DNA of 64,000 bases. Origin: Terriglobia bacterium. GTDB lineage: Bacteria; Acidobacteriota; Terriglobia; Terriglobales; Acidobacteriaceae. The position numbers were made by a program, and so were the translations under genes. The stretch covers positions 1-64,000 of the forward strand of contig JAIQFC010000017.1 in the NCBI GenBank assembly GCA_020073465.1, given 5' to 3'. The notes beneath the pieces are model-generated. The model was not told where the DNA came from. It was given only the letters and a program-made list of their open reading frames with translations, and did no database searches. Below, piece by piece: positions 25,479-34,166 of this stretch. Positions within the stretch are counted from its first letter, which is position 1. Each line of letters begins with the position of its first letter.

Positions 25479-26813
25479 ATGTGGTTGAAAGCGTTAGGGC
25501 TCGCGGTTGTGGCTGGACTGACCATCCTTCTCGCTGCCGCCTCGCAGGGGAAAAAATCACCGCCGCCCACCTTCTACAAAGACGTCCTGCCCATCCTGCA
25601 AACTCACTGTCAAAGCTGTCATCGTCCGGGCGAGATCGCTCCCATGCCGCTGGTGACGTACGAGCAGACTCGGCTCTGGGCGCCGCAGATCGCGGATGCG
25701 GTCGAAATGAAAATGATGCCGCCCTGGTTTGCCGATCCCCGCTACGGCCACTTTGCGAACGACCCGTCTCTCACCGGGCAGCAGATTGCGACGACCTCCA
25801 CATGGGCCGCGGCCGGCGCCCCCGCTGGCGATGCTCATGATTCACCTGCTCCCCCGAAATGGACCGACGGCTGGAACATTCCTGACCCCGGTCTCGTCGT
25901 GAAGATGCCCGTCCCAGTAGAGATCCCAGCGCACGGAGAGGTCGAATACACTTACGAGATCGTGCCTACACATTTCGCCGAAAACCGGTGGGTGCAGATG
26001 TCCGAACTGCGGCCATCGAGCGCGGCGCATGTGCACCATGCTGTGGTCTACATCCGGCCACCCGACTCGCAGTGGCTCCGGCACGCGCCCGTGGGCAAGC
26101 CCTTCACTGCATCCACGCTCACCGACCCGGAAGAGCGTCGCCAGGCGCACGAAACTACCAGCGACCTGCTCCTGGTCTACGCACCTGGCAGCGCTCCCGA
26201 CCAATGGCCCGACGGCATGGCAAAGTTCGTTCCGGCAGGATCCGATCTCGTCTTCCAGATGCACTACACCACCAATGGCAGTGCGGCGGAAGACCAAACC
26301 AGTATTGGACTGGTATTTGCCAAAAATCCGCCGAAGCAGCGGGTGATCACGCTCCAGCTGAACAATCATGCGCTGCTGATCCCGCCGGGCGCCGACAACT
26401 TTCGGGTCGAGGTGCAGGGGACCTTGCCCAACGATGCCACGCTGCTCAGCCTGTTTCCCCACATGCATCTGCGGGGCAAGCGCTTCGAGTACGACATCAT
26501 TCACGACGACGGCGGCGTCGAGACGCTGCTGCGCGTGAATTACCATTTTCACTGGCAATTGAGCTACAAGCTGGTCGAGCCGCGCGCGTTGAGGGCCGGC
26601 ACGAAACTCCGAGCCATCGCCTGGTACGACAATTCACGGAGCAATCCCCACAATCCCGATCCCGAGAAAACGGTGACCTGGGGTGACCAGACTTCGGACG
26701 AAATGATGGTTGGATTCTTTGATGTGGCGGTGCCCGCGGGGATGGACAAGTGGCAATTTTTCGTCCGCCATGGGGAGAAAACCGACACGAAACGGGAACC
26801 GGAGCGGCATTAG
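25479..26813 (+). CDS. Exported protein joining a haem-c domain to a copper type II monooxygenase-like domain
   Basis: A 444-residue periplasmic protein. After a signal segment (LGLAVVAGLTILLAAASQG) comes a single haem-c site, CQSCH (44-48), in the sequence LPILQTHCQSCHRPGEIAP typical of acidobacterial and planctomycetal proteins. The rest resembles the two-domain copper fold of PHM/DBM-type ascorbate-dependent monooxygenases: HVHH (184-187) could bind the first copper, and QMHY (260-263) and PHMHLRG (327-333) the second. In animal enzymes electrons come from ascorbate; here the haem domain could supply them, which is inference. The substrate is unknown. Confidence 0.75.
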   Translation: MWLKALGLAVVAGLTILLAAASQGKKSPPPTFYKDVLPILQTHCQSCHRPGEIAPMPLVTYEQTRLWAPQIADAVEMKMMPPWFADPRYGHFANDPSLTGQQIATTSTWAAAGAPAGDAHDSPAPPKWTDGWNIPDPGLVVKMPVPVEIPAHGEVEYTYEIVPTHFAENRWVQMSELRPSSAAHVHHAVVYIRPPDSQWLRHAPVGKPFTASTLTDPEERRQAHETTSDLLLVYAPGSAPDQWPDGMAKFVPAGSDLVFQMHYTTNGSAAEDQTSIGLVFAKNPPKQRVITLQLNNHALLIPPGADNFRVEVQGTLPNDATLLSLFPHMHLRGKRFEYDIIHDDGGVETLLRVNYHFHWQLSYKLVEPRALRAGTKLRAIAWYDNSRSNPHNPDPEKTVTWGDQTSDEMMVGFFDVAVPAGMDKWQFFVRHGEKTDTKREPERH

Positions 26814-26867
26814 TATCGTGACTGCGTGTATCTATCGCGGAGCAGCCGGAGATTTTTTCCGCGTGAG

Positions 26868-26985
26868 AGTAGCGCCGCCGTTCCGGCGGGCGTCCCTTCG
26901 GCAGGCTCAGGGCAAGCTCTCGCCCGCCGCTCCGGGGGCGAGACGCCCTCGAGACAGCCGGCAAGATGCCGGCGCTACCCGTTTG
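26868..26985. repeat. GTAGCGCCG-ended palindromic repeat carrying a 25-bp element
   Basis: GTAGCGCCG at the left and CGGCGCTAC at the right form terminal inverted repeats. Inside, CCGGCGGGCG and CGCCCGCCG form a second palindrome whose loop holds CCCTTCGGCAGGCTCAGGGC at about 26894-26917, a variant of the 25-bp element in reverse orientation. The inner motif GACAGCCGGCAAGATGCCGG occurs again, inverted, at about 58633. Confidence 0.7.
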
Positions 26986-27046
26986 AATCGCGCAGCCGCT
27001 TGCCCCGCCGCTTCTCCTCTGTAACACTGGACAGGGTTCATTCCCA

Positions 27047-28915
27047 TTGAGCGCCACTCCAACATCTCTCTCCAGCTCTGATTTGCAGAAATGCGCGCCG
27101 GCGCCTAGGCGCGGTCTTGCCTATTTTGTCCTCGCGGTCTTGTTCGTCGCAGTGTATTGCGGGTCACTGTTCTCCCCGGCCCTGCTCGACGATGCTGACA
27201 GCACCCACGCCGAAGCCGCGCGCGAAATGTTCGTCAGCGGCGACTACGTCACGCTGCACGTGAATGGCGTCCGCTATCTGGAGAAACCTCCACTACCGTA
27301 CTGGCTGGTGGCGTTCAGCTACCGCGTATTTGGGGTGAACGAATTCGCGACCCGCCTACCCATGGCCCTCTCCGTGCTCCTGCTGGGAATACTGGGGCTG
27401 TGCTGGGGAAGACGCGCGTTTGGAGAGCGGGCCGGAATCTACGCCGCGGCCTTTGTGTACACGTGTGCTGGAGTGTATCTGTTCACCCGTGTCTTCATCC
27501 CCGACGTCTTGCTCAGCTTGTTGATCGCGGCATCGCTCCATTTCTTCTTCACAGCCATGGAACCGGGCGAGCGACCGTGGCGCTGGTACGCAGGATATGC
27601 CTGCATGGCTCTGGGAGTACTGACAAAAGGATTGATCGCGCTGATATTCCCCGGGGCGGCAGCGTTTCTGTATCTCGTCATCACCGGTGAATGGCGGCGT
27701 TGGCGCGAGTTTCGGCTGCTGTCAGGGTTCGCTCTGTTTCTGGCCATCGCTGCGCCGTGGCACATCCTGGCAGGACTTCGCAATCACGGCTTCTTCTGGT
27801 TCTACTTCGTCAACGAACATTTTCTAAGATTCCTGGGCAGGCGGTATCCGCGAGACTATAACAAGCTGCCGTGGGCGCTTTACTGGTCACTGCATCTGGT
27901 GTGGCTGTTTCCGTGGAGCTTGTACTTGCCGGCGATGCTGCGCACGGCTATCGACGAGTATCAAACCGCGCGCGCCAATCGGATTGCAAGCATTCAGCCC
28001 GATACCCAGAGAAGTACGCAGGCCAGCTTCGCTTCTCGCGCGCGCCTGCTGTGCTGGATTCTCGCGGGCACGGTCCTCGTTTTCTTCGCGATCTCGACCA
28101 ATCAGGAGTACTACACGTTCCCAGCCTATCTGCCGCTCCTGCTCTTGATTGCCGACGGGATGGTCCGCTCGGAATGGACCGAGTGCAGCCGGAAAGTGCG
28201 TGGCGGCTGGTTGCGAACGTCGGCGGGGGTGGTCGCCGTCATCGGGCTGGCCGCAAGTGCAGTGTTGTTCGCAGTGCTGTGGCAGTCCCGAAATCTGCCC
28301 TTCGAGCCGGATATCGGAACCGTACTGGCCAAGCACAATATTGCGGAAGATACGCTCTCAACTTCCCACGTCCTGGATCTGAGCTACGCTTCGTTCGCAG
28401 CGTTGCGGTTACCGGCATTGCTGGCAGCAATCGCACTGGCGCTGGCCCCGCTGGCTTCGTTTCTACTGAGGCTGCGCCGGAAGCACTATCTGGCGACCTC
28501 AGTGCTGGCATTGGGAATGGCGATTTTTCTGATCGCCGCACACATCGCCCTGGGCAGGTTCGGACCCTATCTCGCGTCGAAGGACCTGGCGCAGCCGATT
28601 GCGGCGCGAGTGCAGCCAGCCGACCACGTCATGATTTACGGAGATCAGGCCTTCGGCTCGTCTCTTCTCTTCTATCTGCAGCGTCCCATTCAACTGGTCG
28701 AGGGGCGCACCACCTCGATGTGGTTTGGCTCCACATTCCCTGATGCTCCGAAGATTTACCTGACCGATGCGGACCTACAACGCGATTGGGCGAGCGAGGG
28801 AAGAGTTTTTCTGTTTGTGCCGCCACACCAAAAGGAGAGAGTGGACGCGCTTCTGCCGAGCAGGTTCGTCGTCGCACAGGCCTCGGGAAAATTCGTGTAC
28901 AGCAATCGGCCCTAG
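27047..28915 (+). CDS. GT39-family membrane glycosyltransferase (ArnT-like)
   Basis: A 622-residue polytopic protein of the GT-C superfamily that moves a sugar from a polyprenyl phosphate to a lipid or protein at the outer face of the inner membrane. The acidic pair after helix 1 (LLDDADSTHAEAAREM) and LEKPPLPYWLVAF are the diagnostic motifs of the ArnT/PMT branch. About 11-12 helices are followed by a C-terminal periplasmic domain (DHVMIYGDQAFGSSLLFYL). Initiation is predicted at a TTG (27047), and the first 25 residues are polar and cytoplasmic. Acceptor and donor sugars are not predictable; no lipid A modification genes are nearby. Confidence 0.85.
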   Translation: MSATPTSLSSSDLQKCAPAPRRGLAYFVLAVLFVAVYCGSLFSPALLDDADSTHAEAAREMFVSGDYVTLHVNGVRYLEKPPLPYWLVAFSYRVFGVNEFATRLPMALSVLLLGILGLCWGRRAFGERAGIYAAAFVYTCAGVYLFTRVFIPDVLLSLLIAASLHFFFTAMEPGERPWRWYAGYACMALGVLTKGLIALIFPGAAAFLYLVITGEWRRWREFRLLSGFALFLAIAAPWHILAGLRNHGFFWFYFVNEHFLRFLGRRYPRDYNKLPWALYWSLHLVWLFPWSLYLPAMLRTAIDEYQTARANRIASIQPDTQRSTQASFASRARLLCWILAGTVLVFFAISTNQEYYTFPAYLPLLLLIADGMVRSEWTECSRKVRGGWLRTSAGVVAVIGLAASAVLFAVLWQSRNLPFEPDIGTVLAKHNIAEDTLSTSHVLDLSYASFAALRLPALLAAIALALAPLASFLLRLRRKHYLATSVLALGMAIFLIAAHIALGRFGPYLASKDLAQPIAARVQPADHVMIYGDQAFGSSLLFYLQRPIQLVEGRTTSMWFGSTFPDAPKIYLTDADLQRDWASEGRVFLFVPPHQKERVDALLPSRFVVAQASGKFVYSNRP

Positions 28916-28952
28916 GTTGTGAGGTGCAGCGTCCTGCTACAATTTTGCGCTA

Positions 28953-29073
28953 GCGGTTTGCTGAAAAACTCTGATTTTGGGTGGCGCAGCGTTTTCAACG
29001 CTGCGGTAAGGTCTCTCCTGTCTGTCAGGGCTTTAGCCCCCGAGGTACCTAGACCAAGTTTTCAGCAAACTGC
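28953..29073. repeat. 121-bp element with 17-18-bp terminal inverted repeats
   Basis: The left end GCGGTTTGCTGAAAAACT (28953-28970) is the near-perfect inverse of the right end AGTTTTCAGCAAACTGC (29057-29073). Between them are TGATTTTGGGTGGCGCAGCG, the palindrome GCAGCGTTTTCAACGCTGC and GGCTTTAGCCCCCGAGGT. The interior resembles 63436-63515, which has the same TGATTTTGGGTGGCGC opening and ends in GGCTTCAGCCGCTGAGGT. It sits in the leader of the cytochrome gene at 29139, downstream of a TACAAT box (28938). Confidence 0.8.
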
Positions 29074-29138
29074 AAGAGAACTCCCGCAGAAAATGCAGAA
29101 GACTGTCGATCCATATCTCTGACCACGGTAAATATCAG

Positions 29139-30290
29139 ATGAAAGCAACGCGATCTCTGTTTGCAGGACTGTTGTTACTCCTGGCGATCTGCGGAGTTGC
29201 GATCCACGCCGCACGGGGACAGTCGGGTGCAGGTACACATGCTGGTGCGGGTGCTCCCACTCCCAAGAAGGCGGAAGAACAGTTCAAGAATATCCAGACG
29301 CTGAAAGGAATTCCCGCCGACCAGCTGATTCCTACTATGCAGTTCATCACCGCGTCGCTGGGAGTGGAATGCGATTTCTGCCATGTTCAGGGCGCTTTCG
29401 AGAAGGACGACAAGAAGCCCAAGCAGACCGCGCGGAAGATGATGGAAATGATGTTCGCCATCAACAAAGACAGCTTCGAAGGACATCGCGAGGTGACATG
29501 CTATTCCTGTCATCGCGGCAGCACGGATCCGGTTGCAACCCCGGTGGTCGCCGCTGAAGACTCAAAGGAAGCAGCGCCGGAAGCCAGGAAAGGCGAGGAC
29601 AAAGAGGTTCCCGGTCCATCAGCAAATGATCTGTTCGACAAATACGTACAGGCGCTGGGCGGTGCCGCCGCGATCGACAAGACCACCAGCCGGGTGGTAA
29701 AGGGCAGCATCGATTTTGGCGGAAAGCAGTTTCCGGTCGATGTGTATTCGCAAGATACCGGCAAGCGGGCGTCGTTCATGCACATGCCGGAGGGAGACAG
29801 CATTACGGTGTTCGATGGTCACGGGGGCTGGCTTGGCGCTCCTGGACGTCCGATTCGCGAAATGCACGGGCCCGACCTCGATGGGGCCGCGATCGACGCC
29901 GACCTTCATTTCGCCACGCACGTGAAGCAGATGTTCACCGAGACCCAGGTGCGGGGGACAGAGAAAGTCGGCGACCATAATGTCTGGCTGGTCGTCGGAC
30001 GTCGCGAAGGAAAGCCCCCCTTGCAGCTGTACTTTGACGCGCAGTCCGGACTGCTGCTGCGGCTCATCCGTTATGGCGAGACTGCGCTGGGACGCCTTCC
30101 GACCCAAGTCGACTACGCGGACTATAGAGACGTAAACGGCGTAAAGGTCCCATTTCGCTGGACGCTGGCTCGTCCCAGCGGACGGTTTACCATCCAAGCC
30201 AGCGAAGTGAAGCAGAATGTTCCGGTGGATGACACGAAGTTCGCCCGGCCTCCCGCGCCGCCGGAAGAGTCGAAGGCTCCGCCCAAGTGA
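29139..30290 (+). CDS. c-type cytochrome related to photosynthetic reaction-centre cytochrome subunit
   Basis: A secreted dihaem protein of 383 residues. The signal peptide (SLFAGLLLLLAICGVAIHAA) is followed by the conserved block GIPADQLIPTMQFITASLGV and the first haem site CDFCH, then KQTARKMMEMMFAINKDSF and the second site CYSCH. This is the reaction-centre cytochrome c fold reduced to two haems, a type common in Acidobacteriota that are not phototrophic. The C-terminal half (from about residue 165) is a separate beta-rich domain resembling outer-membrane lipoprotein-sorting (LolA-like) folds. The partner is unknown. Confidence 0.85.
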   Translation: MKATRSLFAGLLLLLAICGVAIHAARGQSGAGTHAGAGAPTPKKAEEQFKNIQTLKGIPADQLIPTMQFITASLGVECDFCHVQGAFEKDDKKPKQTARKMMEMMFAINKDSFEGHREVTCYSCHRGSTDPVATPVVAAEDSKEAAPEARKGEDKEVPGPSANDLFDKYVQALGGAAAIDKTTSRVVKGSIDFGGKQFPVDVYSQDTGKRASFMHMPEGDSITVFDGHGGWLGAPGRPIREMHGPDLDGAAIDADLHFATHVKQMFTETQVRGTEKVGDHNVWLVVGRREGKPPLQLYFDAQSGLLLRLIRYGETALGRLPTQVDYADYRDVNGVKVPFRWTLARPSGRFTIQASEVKQNVPVDDTKFARPPAPPEESKAPPK

Positions 30291-30570
30291 AGTTCAAATA
30301 ACTAAACCTGATAGCAACGATAAGTAGTTTCAATTTCCGGGAAGGTGCCGCGGAGGATAGAGTGAGGTTGGCGGAACTCCGTGGGAAACTGAATCTGCCT
30401 CACTGGAGCAATGGATCAGCGTGCATGGGGAAGAGGCTGACGGGATCTCTCCCAGCACGGCGAAGAGGGCTATGATTGGGGAGCATCGGCACAGGTCTCG
30501 TTGCCGGACGCTGGCGGCGGCCTGAACCGGTGCAAGTATCCACATGCTTAATAGCACTTGAGACAATGTT

Positions 30571-30909
30571 ATGACAAAGGTTGAGGCAGTTATTCAGAAC
30601 TCCAAGCTGGAAGCCGTGAAGAGCGCGCTGCAGGAGGTTGGAGTCGAAGGTATGACCGTGATTGAGGTCCGCGGTCACGGGCGGCAGAAAGGTCATACCG
30701 AGGTCTACCGCGGCCGCGAATACAGCGTGGACTTGATTCCCAAGACCAAGCTGGAGGTGGTTTTGCCCGATCCCATGGTGGAGAAGGCGGTGCAGGCCAT
30801 TCTCGGCGCCGCACGCACGGGGAAAATCGGTGATGGCAAGGTCTTTCTCTCCCGCGTGGATGAGGCCATTCGCATTCGTAACGACGAGCGCGGCGAAGGA
30901 GCTTTGTGA
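30571..30909 (+). CDS. glnB: Nitrogen regulatory protein P-II
   Basis: PII reports cellular nitrogen and energy status by binding 2-oxoglutarate and ATP/ADP and by uridylylation. The T-loop carries the modified Tyr51 in TEVYRGREYSVDLIPK, and the B- and C-loop segments TGKIGDGKVFL and RNDERGEGAL are intact, so this is a canonical 112-residue GlnB/GlnK. It lies 137 bp before glnD, its modifying enzyme. No amtB or glnA is adjacent. The 280-base leader (30291-30570) shows no riboswitch I can name; a GTGAGG...CCTCAC hairpin lies within it. Confidence 0.95.
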   Translation: MTKVEAVIQNSKLEAVKSALQEVGVEGMTVIEVRGHGRQKGHTEVYRGREYSVDLIPKTKLEVVLPDPMVEKAVQAILGAARTGKIGDGKVFLSRVDEAIRIRNDERGEGAL

Positions 30910-31046
30910 AATAACGTGGCCCCTTGTGGATTGCAGGAGACACGAGACGCCGCTCAAAGTTTTCTGGGCGGGACGCAACGGAAAAGCATCTGAAAGGCAG
31001 TTGTAGAGCTCGCCCCGTAGCAGCACCGGGGTACTAACGTACTTTC

Positions 31047-33638
31047 ATGACAGCGGCGTCCACCTTGATCGGCGAACTGCGAGGTTCACTCAGTCAGGAA
31101 TCGGTGCGCATCCAGCGCGACTTTGAAACCTCCGGAGACGGCTGTGCCGCGGTCGCCCAACGCACGCGGCTGATCGAAGACATCCTCAAACGGCTGTGGC
31201 AGGATGTGATCTCTCCCGAGGAAAGCGGGCCGCGGAACTTTGCGCTCGTGGCTACCGGCGGATTCGGCCGAGGCTGGCTGTTCCCTCACTCCGATATCGA
31301 CCTGCTGTTCCTGTTCGCCGACCGCGACGGCGAGCAGGCCCACAAGGACCCCGTCCGGCGCTTCTCCCAAGAATTGTGGGACCTTCGTCTAAGACTGAGT
31401 CCGGCCACGCGCACACTGGCCGAGTGCGACCGCTTCGATCCCAACAATACTGAGTTCACCATCTCTCTGCTCGATTGCCGATACCTGGCTGGAGATCGCG
31501 ATCTGTTTACGCGTTTGCACGACAAGGTTATTCCCAAGCTGGTGATGCGCGAGTCGAAGCCGCTGATCGAGGGGCTCGCGGAAGTGACGCGCGCGCGGCA
31601 TGGCAAGTTCGGCCACACCGTTTTCCACCTCGAACCCAACCTGAAGGAGACCCCCGGCGGGTTGCGCGACTACAACGTGGCCTGCTGGCTGGCGCTGATC
31701 TCGGCCATGGACAAGCTGCACGACTGGCCCGACGCCAGTTTCCTGCGCGCTCCGGTGCGCAAGCAGCTCGACGCCGCGCTCGAGTTTCTGATGGCCGCTC
31801 GCTGCTTTCTACACTTTCGCCACGGCCGCGACGATAACACCTTGAGCTGGGAAGCGCAGGACGCAGCCGCGGAGCGGAAGATCGGAGCTCCAGACTCTCC
31901 CGAACTCACGGCGGCGGACTGGATGCGCATCTATTTTCGACATGCGCGCGCCGTGCAACGCACCGCCACACAACTTCTCGAAGAAATCCCCGAGGCCTGG
32001 TCGTCCGTCTACCGCCAGTTTCAGAGCTGGCGTTCGCGGCTTTCGACTCCCGACTTCTCTGTCGTGGACGGCCTCATCTTCCTGCAGAATCCTTCGGCGC
32101 TGCAAGACCCGGAGAACCTGTTGCGGCTTTTCCACTTCATGGCCCACCACGGGTTGAAGCTGAGCACGACCACCGAGTACCGCATTGAGCAGGCCTTGCC
32201 GGCGCTGGCTGCGACTCCGCCCCGCGGCGCCGAACTCTGGCTCTATCTGCAGGAAACTCTGGTGCAGCCGCATGCCGCCGAAGCCTTGCGGGCCATGCAC
32301 TCGCTTCACCTGTTAACTCTGCTTCTGCCCGAATTGAAGCCGATCGATGCCCTGGTTGTGCGCGACTTTTATCATCGCTTCACTGTCGACGAGCATTCCA
32401 TCTTGGCCATCGAGAGCCTACACCGGCTTTCCCAGTCAAAATCGGAATGGGATCAACGTTACGCCGAACTGCTCAGGGAACTGGAAGATCCTCAACTGCT
32501 CTACCTGGCGCTCCTGTTGCACGATACGGGCAAAGGCGTGCCGGGCGACAACCACGTTGAGGGCAGCCTTGAGATCGCCAGCCGCTGCATGGACCGCCTC
32601 GATATGGATCCCAGCGAACGGGCGACAGTTCTGTTCCTGATTGGCAGTCACCTGGAAATGTCGGCGGCGATGCGACGCGACATTTTCAATCCGGAGACGG
32701 TTGCCGCCTTCGCGGAAAAGATAGGCACCCCCGAGCGCCTGAAGATGCTGTGCCTGCTCACCTACGCCGACATCAAGGCGGTGAATCCTGAAGCTTTGTC
32801 GCCGTGGAAGGCTGAAAACATCTTCCAGCTCTACATGTCTGCCGCGAACTATCTGAACCGCAGCGCCGACCAGCGCGTCCACGGCGATCTTCACGACGAA
32901 AAGCTGGCGCGGCTGCGATCGCTGGCTTCCGTCACCAGCAGCAAGTTCAAGGCGTTTCTCGAAGGCTTCCCGCAGCGCTATTTGCGCGTGCATTCAGCCG
33001 AGGAAGTGATGCAGCATCTGCGAATGGCTGACGAACTCGCCGGGGATCCAGTCCAGGTTGATCTCAAACGCGGCCGCCACTGGTACGAGTTGACCCTGGT
33101 TACCCGCGACCGTCCCGCGCTCTTCGCGACTTTGGCAGGAGTGCTGGCCGCCTGGGGAATGAACATCGTGAAGGCCAACGCGTTCTCGAACCAGGCGGGA
33201 GTCGTCGTCGATACGCTCTATTTCACCGACCGCTTCCGCACGCTGGAATTGAATCTGTCGGAGTGGGAGCGGTTCAAGCGCAGCGTCACCGATGTCTTGC
33301 TCGGCGAAGCCGACCTCGATCGCATGCTGCGCGACCGCCAGCGCGGGGAGAACGGCCCGGCAGCCAAGGTAAAGGTGGAAATGAAAATCGATTTCGATGA
33401 CTCCTGCTCTTCCACGAGCACTCTGGTGCAGGTCATCGCCCAGGACCGTCCGCGTCTGTTACACCGGATCGCGTCGTGCTTCTCCGCTCAGAAGTGCAAT
33501 ATTGAAATCGCTCTGATCGACACCGAAGGCCAGATGGCCATCGACGCCTTCTACCTGACGTCGAAGGGCGCCAAGCTCACGCCGGAGCACTGCAAGCAAG
33601 TGGAAAAGGCGCTGGTGGAGGAGTTGAGCGGAGAGTGA
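31047..33638 (+). CDS. glnD: [Protein-PII] uridylyltransferase / uridylyl-removing enzyme
   Basis: GlnD adds and removes UMP on PII in response to glutamine. In 863 residues the nucleotidyltransferase domain is at the N-terminus (GGFGRGWLFPHSDIDLLFLF, with GG 71-72 and the metal-binding DID at 83-85). It is followed by the GlnE/UTase helical region (LKETPGGLRDYNVACWL), the HD uridylyl-removing domain (LLLHDTGKGVPGDNH) and two C-terminal ACT domains (ELTLVTRDRPALFATLAGVL and VIAQDRPRLLHRIASCFSAQ). All active-site motifs are present. Position directly after glnB supports a two-gene nitrogen-sensing unit. Confidence 0.95.
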   Translation: MTAASTLIGELRGSLSQESVRIQRDFETSGDGCAAVAQRTRLIEDILKRLWQDVISPEESGPRNFALVATGGFGRGWLFPHSDIDLLFLFADRDGEQAHKDPVRRFSQELWDLRLRLSPATRTLAECDRFDPNNTEFTISLLDCRYLAGDRDLFTRLHDKVIPKLVMRESKPLIEGLAEVTRARHGKFGHTVFHLEPNLKETPGGLRDYNVACWLALISAMDKLHDWPDASFLRAPVRKQLDAALEFLMAARCFLHFRHGRDDNTLSWEAQDAAAERKIGAPDSPELTAADWMRIYFRHARAVQRTATQLLEEIPEAWSSVYRQFQSWRSRLSTPDFSVVDGLIFLQNPSALQDPENLLRLFHFMAHHGLKLSTTTEYRIEQALPALAATPPRGAELWLYLQETLVQPHAAEALRAMHSLHLLTLLLPELKPIDALVVRDFYHRFTVDEHSILAIESLHRLSQSKSEWDQRYAELLRELEDPQLLYLALLLHDTGKGVPGDNHVEGSLEIASRCMDRLDMDPSERATVLFLIGSHLEMSAAMRRDIFNPETVAAFAEKIGTPERLKMLCLLTYADIKAVNPEALSPWKAENIFQLYMSAANYLNRSADQRVHGDLHDEKLARLRSLASVTSSKFKAFLEGFPQRYLRVHSAEEVMQHLRMADELAGDPVQVDLKRGRHWYELTLVTRDRPALFATLAGVLAAWGMNIVKANAFSNQAGVVVDTLYFTDRFRTLELNLSEWERFKRSVTDVLLGEADLDRMLRDRQRGENGPAAKVKVEMKIDFDDSCSSTSTLVQVIAQDRPRLLHRIASCFSAQKCNIEIALIDTEGQMAIDAFYLTSKGAKLTPEHCKQVEKALVEELSGE

Positions 33639-33665
33639 ACCGTAAAGGTTAAGTAGGGGAGACGA

Positions 33666-34160
33666 TCATGACGCCAAGAGAGCTTCCCAGAAACCCAACT
33701 CGACCAGCCCGTCGTTCAACGCAGCGATACGTCCTAGGAACAAATTCCGTTCGTCTTCAGTTAGCGGGTTCGCATCCCTCTCGACAGGATTACGACGGCC
33801 AGCAGCCACTTGGGCAAACTCCTCCAGCGAGGTCAGGAAGACTTTCACTGAGATCGCGATGGGCACAGGCTCCCAATCGTCCTCACCATGGATTGCAGTG
33901 AAGACGGGGAGAGCTGAGTTGTTGGTTTCGATGAATAACGGGTCGCCGCAAGCGGTCTCGCAGCCAATCACAATCCAACTTGGTCGCCACTGCCCCTCAC
34001 CCGTGCCGCACAACGATGTCCCGTCAGGCGCCACTGAATAGCCGACTTGTTTACGTTCGATTTCCGACGCCTCGAACAAACGAAGCCCACCACACCCGAA
34101 GCTAACCTCGCTACGGTTAAGCGAAGCACGCATGGCAATGTAGTGAGCTGGCGCAAGCAC
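33666..34160 (-). pseudogene. Truncated SUKH/SMI1-like protein fragment or ORF
   Basis: The 164-residue frame contains IGCETACGDPLFIETNNSAL and PVFTAIHGEDDWEPVPIAIS, the pattern of SUKH (SMI1/KNR4) proteins, several of which are immunity proteins against polymorphic toxins. The usual N-terminal helices are missing: the frame runs upstream only three codons beyond the GTG at 34160 before meeting the stop codon of galM, in the same frame. An ATG at 34133 is the only other good start. It therefore looks like the 3' remainder of a gene whose start was lost. No toxin gene is adjacent. Confidence 0.5.
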
Positions 34161-34166
34161 GGTCTT

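Noticed and set aside
28919-29122. A 67-codon frame through the 121-bp element
   Set aside because: It is entirely repeat-derived and lacks coding bias.
30291-30570. Possible riboswitch in the glnB leader
   Set aside because: I could not match it to the glutamine, glnA or cobalamin consensus; only a simple hairpin is visible.
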